Of a DNA stretch of 64,000 bases, positions 56,634 to 64,000 are shown piece by piece (position 1 is the stretch's first letter; each line of letters starts with the position of its first letter). The translations under genes and the position numbers were made by a program. The notes under the pieces were generated by a model. It ran no database searches. It saw only the letters and a program-made list of their open reading frames with translations, and was not told the DNA's origin. This DNA is from Acidipropionibacterium virtanenii (GTDB taxonomy: Bacteria; Actinomycetota; Actinomycetes; Propionibacteriales; Propionibacteriaceae): the NCBI RefSeq assembly GCF_003325455.1, contig NZ_CP025198.1:1736001-1800000 (forward strand), written 5' to 3'.

Positions 56634-57341
56634 TCAGCCCGGCAGCTCCAGACGGATCCCGGCGGCCCCGGCGAGCAGTGTCCCCAGGGTGTCGAGGTGA
56701 ACCGGGTCGACGGCGGCGCCGCGAAGCTGGTCGGCCCCGGCCAGGCCGTCCATGGAGCCGCCCTCGATGATCAGGCCCGGCCCTGGACGCGAACCGCGCG
56801 AGGACCTGCGGCCGGTGATCCGCACCTGGTGGAACTCCGCGCGGTCGAGCCGGCAGTCCGTCAGGACGACCTCCTCCAGATGCGCCGAGGTGAAGTCGAC
56901 GCCGCTCATCCGGCAGCCGCTGAACCGGACGCGGCGCAGCGAGGCGAACCGGAACTGCGCCATGTCGAGGAGGCAGCCGCGCAGCCACACATCCTCCAGG
57001 CTGCATCCCGACAGCACCGCCCCGGTGAGCCGGCACTCGGACATCTGGGTCCGCTGCCATCCCGAGTCCCGCCAGGAGGAGGCTGCCAGGTCGCAGGAGT
57101 CCAGGGCGACGTCGGCCCACTGGCTGTGATCCCAGGAGCACTGCTGGGTGCTCATCGACCGGGCTCCGACCGCGGACAGGTCGACCCCCTCGAGCACCGC
57201 GGCCGACCAGTCCGCCCCCGACAGGTCGGCCGCCTCCACCAGCTCGTCGGGGCCGGGCAGCCCGGTCCGTGGCGCAGAGGGCTCCTCGAGCCGCGGGGGA
57301 GCAGGGGATCTGGGGATCGAGGGTGCGGTGCCGGAGGCCAT
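56634..57341 (-). CDS. Pentapeptide-repeat protein
   Basis: A 235-residue protein. After a Pro-rich N-terminal 30 residues, about residues 36-175 read as imperfect pentapeptide units ([58 protein letters not shown]) that should form a right-handed beta-helix. Relatives such as MfpA bind DNA gyrase, but most have no known role. A less regular C-terminal region of 60 residues follows. The ATG at 57341 follows a TAGAGT -10 element by 7 nt. In mycobacteria pepQ stands between aroB and efp; here this gene, oppositely oriented, is in its place. Confidence 0.85.
   Translation of the reverse strand: MASGTAPSIPRSPAPPRLEEPSAPRTGLPGPDELVEAADLSGADWSAAVLEGVDLSAVGARSMSTQQCSWDHSQWADVALDSCDLAASSWRDSGWQRTQMSECRLTGAVLSGCSLEDVWLRGCLLDMAQFRFASLRRVRFSGCRMSGVDFTSAHLEEVVLTDCRLDRAEFHQVRITGRRSSRGSRPGPGLIIEGGSMDGLAGADQLRGAAVDPVHLDTLGTLLAGAAGIRLELPG
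57227..57261. repeat. 35-bp direct repeat, copy 1 (inside the pentapeptide gene)
   Basis: Matches 57355-57389 at 34 of 35 positions, offset 128 bp. This copy encodes the [12 protein letters not shown] segment of the pentapeptide protein. Confidence 0.75.
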
Positions 57342-57348
57342 GGAGGGC

Positions 57349-57354
57349 ACTCTA
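57349..57354 (-). promoter_or_regulatory. -10 element of the pentapeptide gene
   Basis: TAGAGT on the minus strand ends 7 nt before the ATG at 57341, with no ribosome site; a leaderless start is likely. Confidence 0.45.
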
Positions 57355-57389
57355 CGGCCGCCTCCACCAGCTCGTCGGGGCCGGGGAGC
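57355..57389. repeat. 35-bp direct repeat, copy 2 (between pentapeptide gene and efp)
   Basis: Copy of 57227-57261 with one mismatch (57386). It is non-coding here and abuts the pentapeptide -10 element, 32 bp upstream of the efp -10 element. Confidence 0.75.
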
Positions 57390-57421
57390 GCGCTGGTGTG
57401 CGGCGGGGATGACCCGTGAGG

Positions 57422-57427
57422 TAGGAT
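57422..57427 (+). promoter_or_regulatory. -10 element of efp
   Basis: TAGGAT 53 nt before the efp GTG. The leader contains the gaaagg ribosome site at about 57468. Confidence 0.45.
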
Positions 57428-57480
57428 CGGCCGGTCTGGGCTGCGTTGGCAGCCCGTGCTCCATCGAAAGGCAGCGACCT

Positions 57481-58050
57481 GTGGTCATCTCCACCAATGA
57501 CATCAAGAACGGCACCGTGCTCGACCTCGACGGTCAGCTCTGGACGGTCATCTGGTTCCAGCACCACAAGCCGGGCAAGGGCAACACCGTGGTGCGCACC
57601 AAGCTCAAGCACGTCCTGACCGGCAAGGTCGTCGACCGGACCTTCAACTCCGACACCAAGGTGGAGTCGGCCGAGGTGGACCGCCGCGACATGCAGTACC
57701 TGTACCAGGACGCCGATTCATACGTCTTCATGGACGAGTCCAGCTACGAGCAGATCCCGGTGCCCGCCGAGACCGTCGGCGACGCCAAGGACTTCATGCT
57801 GGAGAACCAGACGGCCACCATCGCCCTGCACCAGGGCAATGCCCTCTACATCGACCTGCCGGCCTCGGTGGAGCTGAAGATCACCTACACCGAGCCCGGC
57901 CTGCAGGGCGACCGCTCCACCGGTGGCACGAAGCCCGCCACCCTGGAGACCGGCCGCGAGATCCAGGTCCCGCTGTTCATCAGCGAGGGCGAGACCGTCA
58001 AGGTGGACACCCGCAACGGTGACTACCTCGGTCGCGTGTCCGACAAGTGA
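57481..58050 (+). CDS. efp: Translation elongation factor P
   Basis: Relieves ribosome stalling at consecutive prolines. It has 189 residues and three beta-barrel domains. The tip loop is HHKPGKGN with Lys33 at the position modified in some bacteria; no modifying enzyme (epmA/epmB type) is in this window. The C-terminal [16 protein letters not shown] and [18 protein letters not shown] are signature regions. The GTG has a gaaagg ribosome site 7-12 nt upstream. Its stop overlaps the nusB start (GTGA). Confidence 0.96.
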   Translation: MVISTNDIKNGTVLDLDGQLWTVIWFQHHKPGKGNTVVRTKLKHVLTGKVVDRTFNSDTKVESAEVDRRDMQYLYQDADSYVFMDESSYEQIPVPAETVGDAKDFMLENQTATIALHQGNALYIDLPASVELKITYTEPGLQGDRSTGGTKPATLETGREIQVPLFISEGETVKVDTRNGDYLGRVSDK

Positions 58051-58637
58051 GCCAGCAGCACCGCGTGAACGAGAACACGGACGACGCCGACCCGTCGCGG
58101 AAGATCGAGCGGATCGGCGAGATCGAGGCCGAGAGGATCTCCGGGGACATCCAGGTCCACGCCGACCTGTCGACCCGCTCGAAGGCCCGCAAGCAGGCCC
58201 TCGACATCCTCTTCGAGGCCGATCTGATGGGCACTGACCCGATCGACGTGCTGGCACTGCGCCCCACGGTGGTCGACAATCCGGTGCGCGACTTCGCCGC
58301 CGACCTGGTCCGGGGCGTCTCGGAGCACCTCGCCGATATCGACGAGGCCCTCATCGCCCGTCTGGCCGCGGGGTGGACGCTGGACCGGATGCCCAGGGTC
58401 GACCGGGTGCTGGCGCGCATCGGCGGCTACGAGATCCTGTTCAGCGATGTGCCCGGCCCCAGTGCCATCGCCGAGGCCCTGGAACTGGGCGGGGAGTTCT
58501 CGACCGACAACTCCGCATCGTTCCTCAACGGCCTGCTGACCGGCGTGTCCGAGGGCCGGCGTCATGCCGCTGCCGGGAACGGGCAGGAGGACGGCGATCC
58601 GGGGCTCCCCGAGGCCCCTGCCGACGCCGGGCGCTGA
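58047..58637 (+). CDS. nusB: Transcription antitermination factor NusB
   Basis: RNA-binding factor for rRNA antitermination, acting with NusE (S10). It has 196 residues. The NusB fold is at about 43-170: [19 protein letters not shown], then [18 protein letters not shown] and the end of the fold in [10 protein letters not shown]. An N-terminal acidic extension of about 40 residues and a 25-residue tail are extra compared with E. coli NusB (139 residues). The GTG at 58047 overlaps the efp stop; a GTG at 58065 would shorten the extension. A hairpin follows the stop. Confidence 0.93.
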   Translation: MSQQHRVNENTDDADPSRKIERIGEIEAERISGDIQVHADLSTRSKARKQALDILFEADLMGTDPIDVLALRPTVVDNPVRDFAADLVRGVSEHLADIDEALIARLAAGWTLDRMPRVDRVLARIGGYEILFSDVPGPSAIAEALELGGEFSTDNSASFLNGLLTGVSEGRRHAAAGNGQEDGDPGLPEAPADAGR

Positions 58638-58647
58638 ACGTCGCCGG

Positions 58648-58683
58648 GCCCTGCTGCCGTGCTGAACACCGCGGCAGCAGGGC
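58648..58683 (+). terminator. Hairpin terminator after nusB
   Basis: A perfect 12-bp stem (58648-58659 with 58672-58683) around a 12-nt loop, 11 bp after the nusB stop. The rest of the 180-bp gap up to mihF contains a CCAATT direct repeat (58695 and 58706) and a possible TACTCT -10 element (58748-58753), but no gene. Confidence 0.65.
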
Positions 58684-58817
58684 TGGCAAAACATCCAATT
58701 ACCGGCCAATTGCGCCTGACCAGCGGCGAAGCCGTGGTATCTGCCGCTACTCTGCGATCACCGGGCATCACCCGGGACTCCACGGGAGGTCAACCGATCG
58801 CAGATTGGAGCAGAGAC

Positions 58818-59141
58818 GTGTCCATTCCCACTCTCTCCCCGGAACAGCTCAGCGCGGCCCGAGAGGCCGCCACCCGTGCGCGACGGGCACGGGCCGATCT
58901 CAAGGCGAGGCTGCGCAACGGCCAGATCAGTCTCGGACAGGCCCTCGACGAGGCGGCCGCGGACGACGTCCTCGCCCATGTCAAGGTCGTCGACCTGTTG
59001 AAGTCGCTCCCCAGGGTGGGGGAGAAGCGCGCAGGCGAGATCATGGAGCGCCTCGACATCGCCCCCAACAGGAGACTTCGGGGGCTGGGGCGTCACCAGG
59101 CCGCCGGTCTGCGGGCCGAGTTCCCGCCCACAGACAAGTAG
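58818..59141 (+). CDS. mihF: Actinobacterial integration host factor (mIHF/sIHF)
   Basis: Small nucleoid-associated DNA-binding protein of the mIHF family, found only in actinobacteria. It has 107 residues, the usual length. ARRARADLKARLRNGQISL and the helix-two-turn-helix region LKSLPRVGEKRAGEIMERL are diagnostic, followed by the basic RRLRGLGRHQ. The GTG at 58818 has a ggag ribosome site 7 nt upstream; starts further upstream would add non-conserved residues. It is next to gmk, as in Streptomyces and Mycobacterium. Confidence 0.93.
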   Translation: MSIPTLSPEQLSAAREAATRARRARADLKARLRNGQISLGQALDEAAADDVLAHVKVVDLLKSLPRVGEKRAGEIMERLDIAPNRRLRGLGRHQAAGLRAEFPPTDK

Positions 59142-59170
59142 CCGGCCTGCACCGGAGACTGTCGACGCTC

Positions 59171-59176
59171 TAGGCT
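59171..59176 (+). promoter_or_regulatory. -10 element of gmk
   Basis: TAGGCT ends 7 nt before the ATG at 59184 and there is no ribosome site in the spacer, so gmk is probably made from a leaderless message. Confidence 0.5.
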
Positions 59177-59183
59177 GGCTGCC

Positions 59184-59795
59184 ATGCTCATCGCCTCCGG
59201 ACCCGAGCCCGCCATCCCCGCCGCCAGAGGTCGACGCCGAACGGGCCGGCCGCAGGTCGTGGTGGTCTCGGGTCCCACCGCCGTGGGCAAGGGCACTGTC
59301 GTCGCCGCCCTCCAGCGCGCCCGTCCCGAGATCGTCGTGTCACGGTCGGCGACCACCCGCCCGGCGCGGCCGGGGGAGCGCGACGGGGTGGAGTACGACT
59401 TCGTCACCGACGATCAGTTCGACCGGCTCGTCGCCTCCGGCGGCCTGCTGGAGTGGGCGGTGGTCCACAACAGCCATCGCTACGGCACTCCTCGCCGGTT
59501 GGTGGAGGAGTCCGTGGAACGTGGCTGCACCGTCGTCCTGGAGATCGATCTGCAGGGGGCCCGGCAGGTGCGCCAGTCCTACCCGCAGGCCGAGCACGTC
59601 TTCCTGGCCCCGCCGTCCTGGGCCGAGCTGGTCCGGCGGCTGATCGGCCGGGGCACCGAGACCCCCGAGCAGCAGGAGCGCAGGTTGCGCACCGCGCGGA
59701 CCGAGCTGGCCAGCGCCGATGAGTTCGACGCGGTGGTGGTCAATGACACCGTTGAACATGCCGTCGAATCATTGGTAGAGTTACTGAGTCTGTGA
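59184..59795 (+). CDS. gmk: Guanylate kinase
   Basis: Phosphorylates GMP to GDP. It has 203 residues, with a Pro/Arg-rich N-terminal extension of about 22. Walker A is VSGPTAVGKGTV (about 28-40). The GMP-binding motifs [19 protein letters not shown] and LEWAVVHNSHRYGTP are complete, and VVLEIDLQGARQV follows. The ATG at 59184 follows the -10 element by 7 nt. A promoter for rpoZ lies within its last codons. Confidence 0.96.
   Translation: MLIASGPEPAIPAARGRRRTGRPQVVVVSGPTAVGKGTVVAALQRARPEIVVSRSATTRPARPGERDGVEYDFVTDDQFDRLVASGGLLEWAVVHNSHRYGTPRRLVEESVERGCTVVLEIDLQGARQVRQSYPQAEHVFLAPPSWAELVRRLIGRGTETPEQQERRLRTARTELASADEFDAVVVNDTVEHAVESLVELLSL
59752..59781 (+). promoter_or_regulatory. Promoter of rpoZ inside the end of gmk
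   Basis: TTGAAC (59752-59757) and TAGAGT (59776-59781) are separated by 18 bp, the best paired -35/-10 set in the window. Transcription would start near 59788 and give a leader of about 55 nt before the TTG of rpoZ. Confidence 0.5.
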
Positions 59796-59842
59796 CCAGG
59801 CCATCACTTGGCGCATTCTCCATCCACATGTGAGGACATTCC

Positions 59843-60187
59843 TTGAGCGAGACCACTGCAGAGGGCATCGTCAACCCCCCGATCGATCAGCTTCTTGAGC
59901 ACGTCGACTCCAAATACCGTCTGGTGCTCTTCGCGGCCAAGCGCGCCCGTCAGATCAACGCCTACTACTCCCAGCTGGCCGAGGGCCTGCTGGAGAACGT
60001 GGGCCCGCTGGTCGAGACGAACAACAACGAGAAGCCGCTGTCCATCGCGATGCGCGAGATCCAGGCGGGCGTCATCGAGACCCATGAGCTGAACGCCGAG
60101 GAGATCGCCGCCGAGGCCGCCGCCGCGCAGCAGGCCCCCGCCGTCGAGCTGGACGATCCCTTCTCCGATCTCACCCCTCCGGCCTGA
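59843..60187 (+). CDS. rpoZ: DNA-directed RNA polymerase omega subunit
   Basis: Small subunit that binds and stabilises beta-prime. It has 114 residues, somewhat longer than E. coli omega because of a C-terminal Ala/Glu-rich tail. The family core is seen in [20 protein letters not shown] (quoted in full), [14 protein letters not shown] and [13 protein letters not shown]. The TTG start at 59843 has a gagga ribosome site 6 nt upstream. coaBC follows 7 bp after its stop. Confidence 0.94.
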   Translation: MSETTAEGIVNPPIDQLLEHVDSKYRLVLFAAKRARQINAYYSQLAEGLLENVGPLVETNNNEKPLSIAMREIQAGVIETHELNAEEIAAEAAAAQQAPAVELDDPFSDLTPPA

Positions 60188-60194
60188 TCCGGCC

Positions 60195-61427
60195 GTGGCC
60201 ACCGTCGTCCTCGGCGTGGGCGGCGGTATCGCCGCCTACAAGTGCTGTCACCTGGTGCGCCGCCTCAAGGAGGCGGGTCACCGGGTGCATGTCATCCCCA
60301 CCCGCTCCGCACTGGAGTTCGTCGGCCGTCCGACCTGGGAGGCGCTGTCCGGCGAGCAGGTGCACACCGGGGTCTTCGAGGACGTCCCCGGGGTCGAGCA
60401 CGTCCGGCTGGCCGACCAGGCCGACCTGGTGATCGTGGCCCCGGCCACCGCCGACCTCATCTCCCGGATCGCCGCCGGTGCCGGAGACGACCTGCTCACC
60501 ACCACCGTCCTGGCCACCCGGGCGCCGGTGCTGGTGGCGCCTGCGATGCACACCGGCATGTGGGAGAACGCCGCCACCGTCGACAACGTCGCCACCCTTC
60601 GCCGTCGCGGACTGGTCGTCAAGGATCCCGCCACCGGCCGTCTCACCGGTCCCGACTCGGGCCCGGGCCGTTTCCCCGAACCCGACGAGCTGGCCGACAT
60701 GGCCGCCCTCCTGCTCGACGAGCCCGCCGCCGCGCCGACGATGGCCGGCCAGGACCTGGCCGGACGCCGCGTGGTGATCAGCGCGGGAGGCACCCGCGAG
60801 GCCCTGGACCCGGTGCGCTACCTGGGCAACTCGTCATCGGGACGGATGGGTGCGGCCCTGGCCGCCGACGCGGCGGCACGCGGCGCCCGCGTCACCATGG
60901 TGACGGCCCACATCGAGGTGCCCGTGCCCTCCTGCGTGCGACAGGTCCCCGTCTCCAGTACCGAGGACCTCGACGAGGCGATGCGGCGCGAGGCCACCGG
61001 CGCCGACATCGTCGTGATGGCGGTGGCCGCCGCCGACTTCGCCCCCTCATCGGTCTCCGATCTCAAGATCAAGAAGCACGAGGGGGACCGGCGCGTCGGG
61101 GACCGGATGAGCCTCGACCTGATCCAGACTCCCGATGTGCTGGCCGGCCTGGCGGCCGCCCGCACACCCGGCCAGGTGGTCGTCGGCTTCGCCGCCGAGA
61201 CCGCCCCCGACCGCGACGAGCTGCTGGCCCTGGCCCGGGCCAAGCTGGCGCGCAAGGGCTGCGACCTGCTGGCGGTCAACGATGTGAGCTCTGGACGGGT
61301 GTTCGGTAAGGTCGGCACAGACGTCACCGTGGTCCGCCAGCAGGGACCCGGAAGACGTGTCATGGGCTCCAAGATGATGGCCGCACAGGCCATCCTCGAC
61401 GAGGCCCGTTCGCTGCTGGCCCCCTGA
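60195..61427 (+). CDS. coaBC: Bifunctional phosphopantothenoylcysteine decarboxylase/synthetase
   Basis: Two-step enzyme of coenzyme A synthesis. It has 410 residues. The FMN-dependent CoaC domain (1 to about 175) has VLGVGGGIAAYK, IVAPATADLI and the PAMHTGMWENAA substrate loop. The CoaB synthetase domain (about 188-410) has VISAGGTREALDPVRYLGN and SSGRMGAALA. ADFAPSSVSDLKIKK, the nucleotide site, follows. The GTG start is 7 bp after rpoZ. The stop lies inside a run of mutually exclusive hairpins before metK. Confidence 0.95.
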   Translation: MATVVLGVGGGIAAYKCCHLVRRLKEAGHRVHVIPTRSALEFVGRPTWEALSGEQVHTGVFEDVPGVEHVRLADQADLVIVAPATADLISRIAAGAGDDLLTTTVLATRAPVLVAPAMHTGMWENAATVDNVATLRRRGLVVKDPATGRLTGPDSGPGRFPEPDELADMAALLLDEPAAAPTMAGQDLAGRRVVISAGGTREALDPVRYLGNSSSGRMGAALAADAAARGARVTMVTAHIEVPVPSCVRQVPVSSTEDLDEAMRREATGADIVVMAVAAADFAPSSVSDLKIKKHEGDRRVGDRMSLDLIQTPDVLAGLAAARTPGQVVVGFAAETAPDRDELLALARAKLARKGCDLLAVNDVSSGRVFGKVGTDVTVVRQQGPGRRVMGSKMMAAQAILDEARSLLAP

Positions 61428-61443
61428 GGGGAAACCCCCGCAC

Positions 61444-61482
61444 GGCCCGGCAAGGGCCACGATGCGCGGCTCTTCGCCGCGC
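61444..61482 (+). promoter_or_regulatory. Tandem hairpins in the metK leader
   Basis: Stem 1 is 61444-61448 with 61454-61458; stem 2 is a perfect 7-bp stem, 61464-61470 with 61476-61482, ending 15 nt before the metK ATG and 4 nt before its agga ribosome site. Upstream, CCCC (61421-61424), GGGG (61428-61431) and CCCC (61435-61438) could pair in two exclusive ways. It may be a terminator for coaBC or a control element for metK. Confidence 0.35.
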
Positions 61483-61497
61483 GGTCAGGATTGACGC

Positions 61498-62712
61498 ATG
61501 CTCACCAGCTTCCCCGCACCCGCTGCCCGGCTGTTCAGCTCGGAGTCGGTCACCGAAGGACACCCCGACAAGATCGCCGACGCCATCTCCGACTCCGTCC
61601 TCGATGCGATGATCGCCGAGGACCCCCAGTCCCATGTGGCCGTCGAGACCCTCGTCACCACCGGCCAGGTGATGGTCTGCGGGGAGGTGACGACCGAGGC
61701 CTACGTCGACATCGCCGGGATCGCCCGCGACAAGATCCTCGAGATCGGCTACGACTCGTCGGCCAAGGGTTTCGACGGCGCCTCCTGCGGAGTCTCGGTG
61801 GCCATCGACGCCCAGAGCCCCGACATCGCCCAGGGCGTGAACACCGCCTACGAGGCCCGGCACGGGTCCACCGACTCGATCGACGCCCAGGGGGCCGGCG
61901 ACCAGGGGCTGATGTTCGGGTACGCCTGCACCGACACCGAGTCGCTGATGCCGCTGCCCATCGATCTGGCCCACGCCCTGTCCCTGCGGCTGACCAGGGT
62001 CCGCAAGGACGGCACCCTGGACTACCTGGGCCCCGACGGCAAGACTCAGGTCACCATCCGCTACGACGGGTCCGGCCGGCCCGTCGGGGTGGACACCGTC
62101 GTCGTCTCCACCCAGCACGCCGAGGGGGTGAGCATCGACGGCACCCTGGCATCCGACCTGCGCCGCCACGTCATCGATCCGGTGCTCGAGCGCTACGGGC
62201 TGCCGACCGACGCCATGGAGGTCCTGGTCAATCCCACCGGCAAGTTCGTCATCGGCGGCCCGATGGGCGACGCGGGGCTGACCGGACGCAAGATCATCGT
62301 CGACACCTACGGCGGCATGGCCCGCCACGGCGGCGGCGCCTTCTCCGGCAAGGACCCCTCCAAGGTGGACCGCTCCGCCTCCTACGCGATGCGCTGGGTG
62401 GCCAAGAACGTGGTGGCCGCCGGCCTGGCCGAGCGCTGCGAGTGCCAGGTGGCCTACGCCATCGGTCGGGCCCGCCCGGTGAGCCTGCGGGTCGAGACCT
62501 TCGGCACCAACAAGGCCGATGAGACCGCCATCGAGCGCGCCGTGGCCGAGATCTTCGACCTGCGTCCGGCAGCAATAGTGCGCGATCTGGATCTGCTCCA
62601 CCCGATCTACTCCCAGCTGGTGGCCGGCGGCCACTTCGGACGCGCCCTGCCCGGAGTCAACTGGGAGCTCACCGATCGCGCCGAGGACCTGGCGCGGGCC
62701 GTCGAACACTGA
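61498..62712 (+). CDS. metK: S-adenosylmethionine synthetase
   Basis: Makes SAM from methionine and ATP. It has 404 residues. The signature [18 protein letters not shown] is followed by the loop [24 protein letters not shown] and [17 protein letters not shown]. All three structural repeats are present. The ATG at 61498 has an agga ribosome site at 61487. A perfect 13-bp hairpin terminator lies 21 bp after its stop. In most actinobacteria priA comes next; here it is lhr. Confidence 0.96.
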   Translation: MLTSFPAPAARLFSSESVTEGHPDKIADAISDSVLDAMIAEDPQSHVAVETLVTTGQVMVCGEVTTEAYVDIAGIARDKILEIGYDSSAKGFDGASCGVSVAIDAQSPDIAQGVNTAYEARHGSTDSIDAQGAGDQGLMFGYACTDTESLMPLPIDLAHALSLRLTRVRKDGTLDYLGPDGKTQVTIRYDGSGRPVGVDTVVVSTQHAEGVSIDGTLASDLRRHVIDPVLERYGLPTDAMEVLVNPTGKFVIGGPMGDAGLTGRKIIVDTYGGMARHGGGAFSGKDPSKVDRSASYAMRWVAKNVVAAGLAERCECQVAYAIGRARPVSLRVETFGTNKADETAIERAVAEIFDLRPAAIVRDLDLLHPIYSQLVAGGHFGRALPGVNWELTDRAEDLARAVEH

Positions 62713-62733
62713 TCCTCGGAACCTGATCCCACT

Positions 62734-62763
62734 CCGCGCTCCCCGACCTGTCGGGGAGCGCGG
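62734..62763 (+). terminator. Hairpin terminator after metK
   Basis: A perfect 13-bp stem (62734-62746 with 62751-62763) with a CCTG loop. It ends 1 bp before the lhr -10 element at 62765. Confidence 0.7.
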
Positions 62764-62764
62764 C

Positions 62765-62770
62765 TAGCGT
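62765..62770 (+). promoter_or_regulatory. -10 element of lhr
   Basis: TAGCGT ends 7 nt before the GTG at 62778 with no ribosome site, suggesting a leaderless message. Confidence 0.5.
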
Positions 62771-62777
62771 GGGGCCC

Positions 62778-64000
62778 GTGAGCGAGGCGTTGACGATGTT
62801 CCGGGAACCGGTGGCCACCTGGTTCCGCGACGTCTTCGCCGCCCCCACCCCCGTTCAGTCGGCCACCTGGTCGGCGGTCGCCACCGGCGGCCACGCCCTG
62901 GTGATCGCCCCCACCGGATCCGGTAAGACCCTGGCCGCCTTCCTGTGGGCCCTGGACCGGCTCACCGATCCCGCCCGGAAGCCGTCGAACGGGGTCGGGG
63001 TGCTCTACATCTCCCCGCTCAAGGCCCTGGGCACCGACATCGAGAAGAACCTCCGCGCCCCGCTGACCGGCATCCGCAACACCGCCGAGCGGCTGGGGCA
63101 GGAGTGCCGCCCGGTCAAGGTGGCGGTGCGCACCGGCGACACCCCGCCGGCCGAGCGCAATCGCATCGCCCGTCACCCGCCCGACATCCTCATCACCACC
63201 CCCGAGACGCTGTACCTGATGCTCACCTCACAGGCCCGACGGGTGCTGGCGGGCGTCGAGACCGTCATCGTCGACGAGGTGCACGCCGTCGCCGGATCCA
63301 AGCGCGGCTCCCACCTTGCCCTGTCCCTGGAGCGCCTCGACGCCCTGGTGGGCCACGACGTCCAGCGCATCGGCCTGTCGGCCACCGTCCGCCCGCCCGC
63401 CGACGTCGCCGCCTTCCTGGCCGGAGACCGGCCGGTGTCCGTCGTCTCCCCGCGGGCCGCCAAGCAATGGGACGTCGGGGTGAGGGTGCCGGTCGCCGAC
63501 ATGTCGGATCTTCCCGACTCACCGGCCTCCGACGACGAGCCGCTAGCCGACCCGCTGCTGACGGGTGGGAACACCGACACCCTCGCCGTCGACGTCTCCG
63601 ACTCGGCGCTGCCCACCCGGGCCTCCATCTGGCCCTGGATCGAACGCGAGGTCTACGCGGAGGTCCTCGCCGGTCGCTCCACCCTGGTCTTCGTCAACGC
63701 CCGGCGCACCGCCGAGCGCCTCACCAGCCGACTCAACGAGCTGTGGGCCGCCGAGCACGAACCCGCCTCTCTGAACCCTGGCGGCCGGCGGCCGCCCGCC
63801 GACATCATGGCCGCCTCCGAGGAGGTGGGCCACGCCCCGGCGGTGATAGCCCGCGCCCACCACGGCTCGGTGTCCAAGGACGAGCGCAGACGCACCGAGG
63901 AGGACCTGCGGTCGGGCTCCCTGCGCTGCGTGGTGGCCACCTCCTCGCTGGAACTGGGCATCGACATGGGCCTGGTCGACAGGGTCATCCAGATCGAGGC
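62778..64000 (+). CDS. lhr: ATP-dependent helicase Lhr, N-terminal part (runs off the window)
   Basis: Start of a large superfamily 2 DNA helicase of the Lhr type, linked to DNA repair in actinobacteria; full-length proteins have about 1500 residues. The frame is open for 407 codons to the right edge. The Q-like motif FAAPTPVQSATW, Walker A (IAPTGSGKTLAAF), motif Ia (YISPLKALGTDIEKNL), the DEVH box (TVIVDEVHAVAG), motif III (IGLSATVRP) and motif V (ATSSLELGIDMG) are all present. The GTG at 62778 follows the TAGCGT -10 element by 7 nt. The C-terminal winged-helix and Lhr-specific domains are not in the window. Confidence 0.92.
   Translation, partial: MSEALTMFREPVATWFRDVFAAPTPVQSATWSAVATGGHALVIAPTGSGKTLAAFLWALDRLTDPARKPSNGVGVLYISPLKALGTDIEKNLRAPLTGIRNTAERLGQECRPVKVAVRTGDTPPAERNRIARHPPDILITTPETLYLMLTSQARRVLAGVETVIVDEVHAVAGSKRGSHLALSLERLDALVGHDVQRIGLSATVRPPADVAAFLAGDRPVSVVSPRAAKQWDVGVRVPVADMSDLPDSPASDDEPLADPLLTGGNTDTLAVDVSDSALPTRASIWPWIEREVYAEVLAGRSTLVFVNARRTAERLTSRLNELWAAEHEPASLNPGGRRPPADIMAASEEVGHAPAVIARAHHGSVSKDERRRTEEDLRSGSLRCVVATSSLELGIDMGLVDRVIQIE

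Noticed and set aside
61428-61497. SAM riboswitch before metK
   Set aside because: Only 70 bp are available and the hairpins do not form the multi-helix junction of the SAM classes I know.

Overview
The window is high-GC DNA with the codon use and gene order of an actinobacterium. The block from yebC through ruvCAB, yajC-secDF, apt, rel, hisS, aspS, rarA, alaS, ruvX, mltG, aroECKB, efp, nusB, mihF, gmk, rpoZ, coaBC and metK is the order known from Streptomyces and Mycobacterium. A propionibacterial host (Acidipropionibacterium-like) is my best guess from overall protein character and the compact operons. That rank is inference only, since no rRNA is present. Almost the whole window is core metabolism. 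I see no rRNA, tRNA, CRISPR array, prophage or insertion sequence. The longest stretches without a gene are 186 bp (2355-2540) and 180 bp (58638-58817).

Layout. 1-8526: the end of trpB, then trpA and lgt (overlapping starts), then gltB-gltD for glutamate synthase. 8593-9583: two small membrane proteins, convergent. 9688-13821: dnaE and a membrane protein. 13879-18378: hisD-hisC-hisB-hisH-hisA, tightly coupled, but without hisF or hisIE. 18478-21630: yebC and ruvC-ruvA-ruvB. 21744-25678: yajC-secD-secF and apt. 25690-29166: a two-transmembrane K+ channel with a TrkA-type domain, inserted before rel. 29327-32030: thrC converging on a DUF349 protein. 32061-34137: a metallo-hydrolase and hisS. 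34146-39259: a giant fused 2-hydroxyacyl-CoA dehydratase activase-type protein divergent from a TetR regulator. 39371-42296: a putative glycosyltransferase and aspS. 42433-44652: an accessory patch with a toxin-antitoxin-like pair, a zincin and a tyrosine phosphatase. 44645-48511: rarA, a large unknown membrane protein on the minus strand, and two small single-span proteins. 48660-56621: alaS, ruvX, mltG and aroE-aroC-aroK-aroB. 56634-62712: a pentapeptide-repeat protein (minus), efp-nusB, mihF, gmk, rpoZ, coaBC and metK. 62778-end: the start of lhr.

How the genes work together. Glutamate synthase, histidine, tryptophan, threonine and shikimate genes give amino-acid supply. HisS, AspS, AlaS, EF-P, NusB, RpoZ and Rel serve translation, transcription and the stringent response. 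YajC/SecDF and Lgt serve protein export and lipoprotein maturation. DnaE, RuvABC, RuvX, RarA and Lhr serve replication and repair.

The most distinctive points are: (i) many genes have a TANNNT -10 element only 6-8 nt before the start codon, which points to leaderless mRNAs; (ii) a Phd-type antitoxin is followed by an unusually long RelE/ParE-like protein with a C-terminal Cys/His motif, behind a near-perfect operator-like palindrome; (iii) a 1443-residue activase carries two tandem activator domains; (iv) the pyr operon usually found between nusB and mihF is absent; (v) a 35-bp direct repeat lies between a pentapeptide gene and efp.
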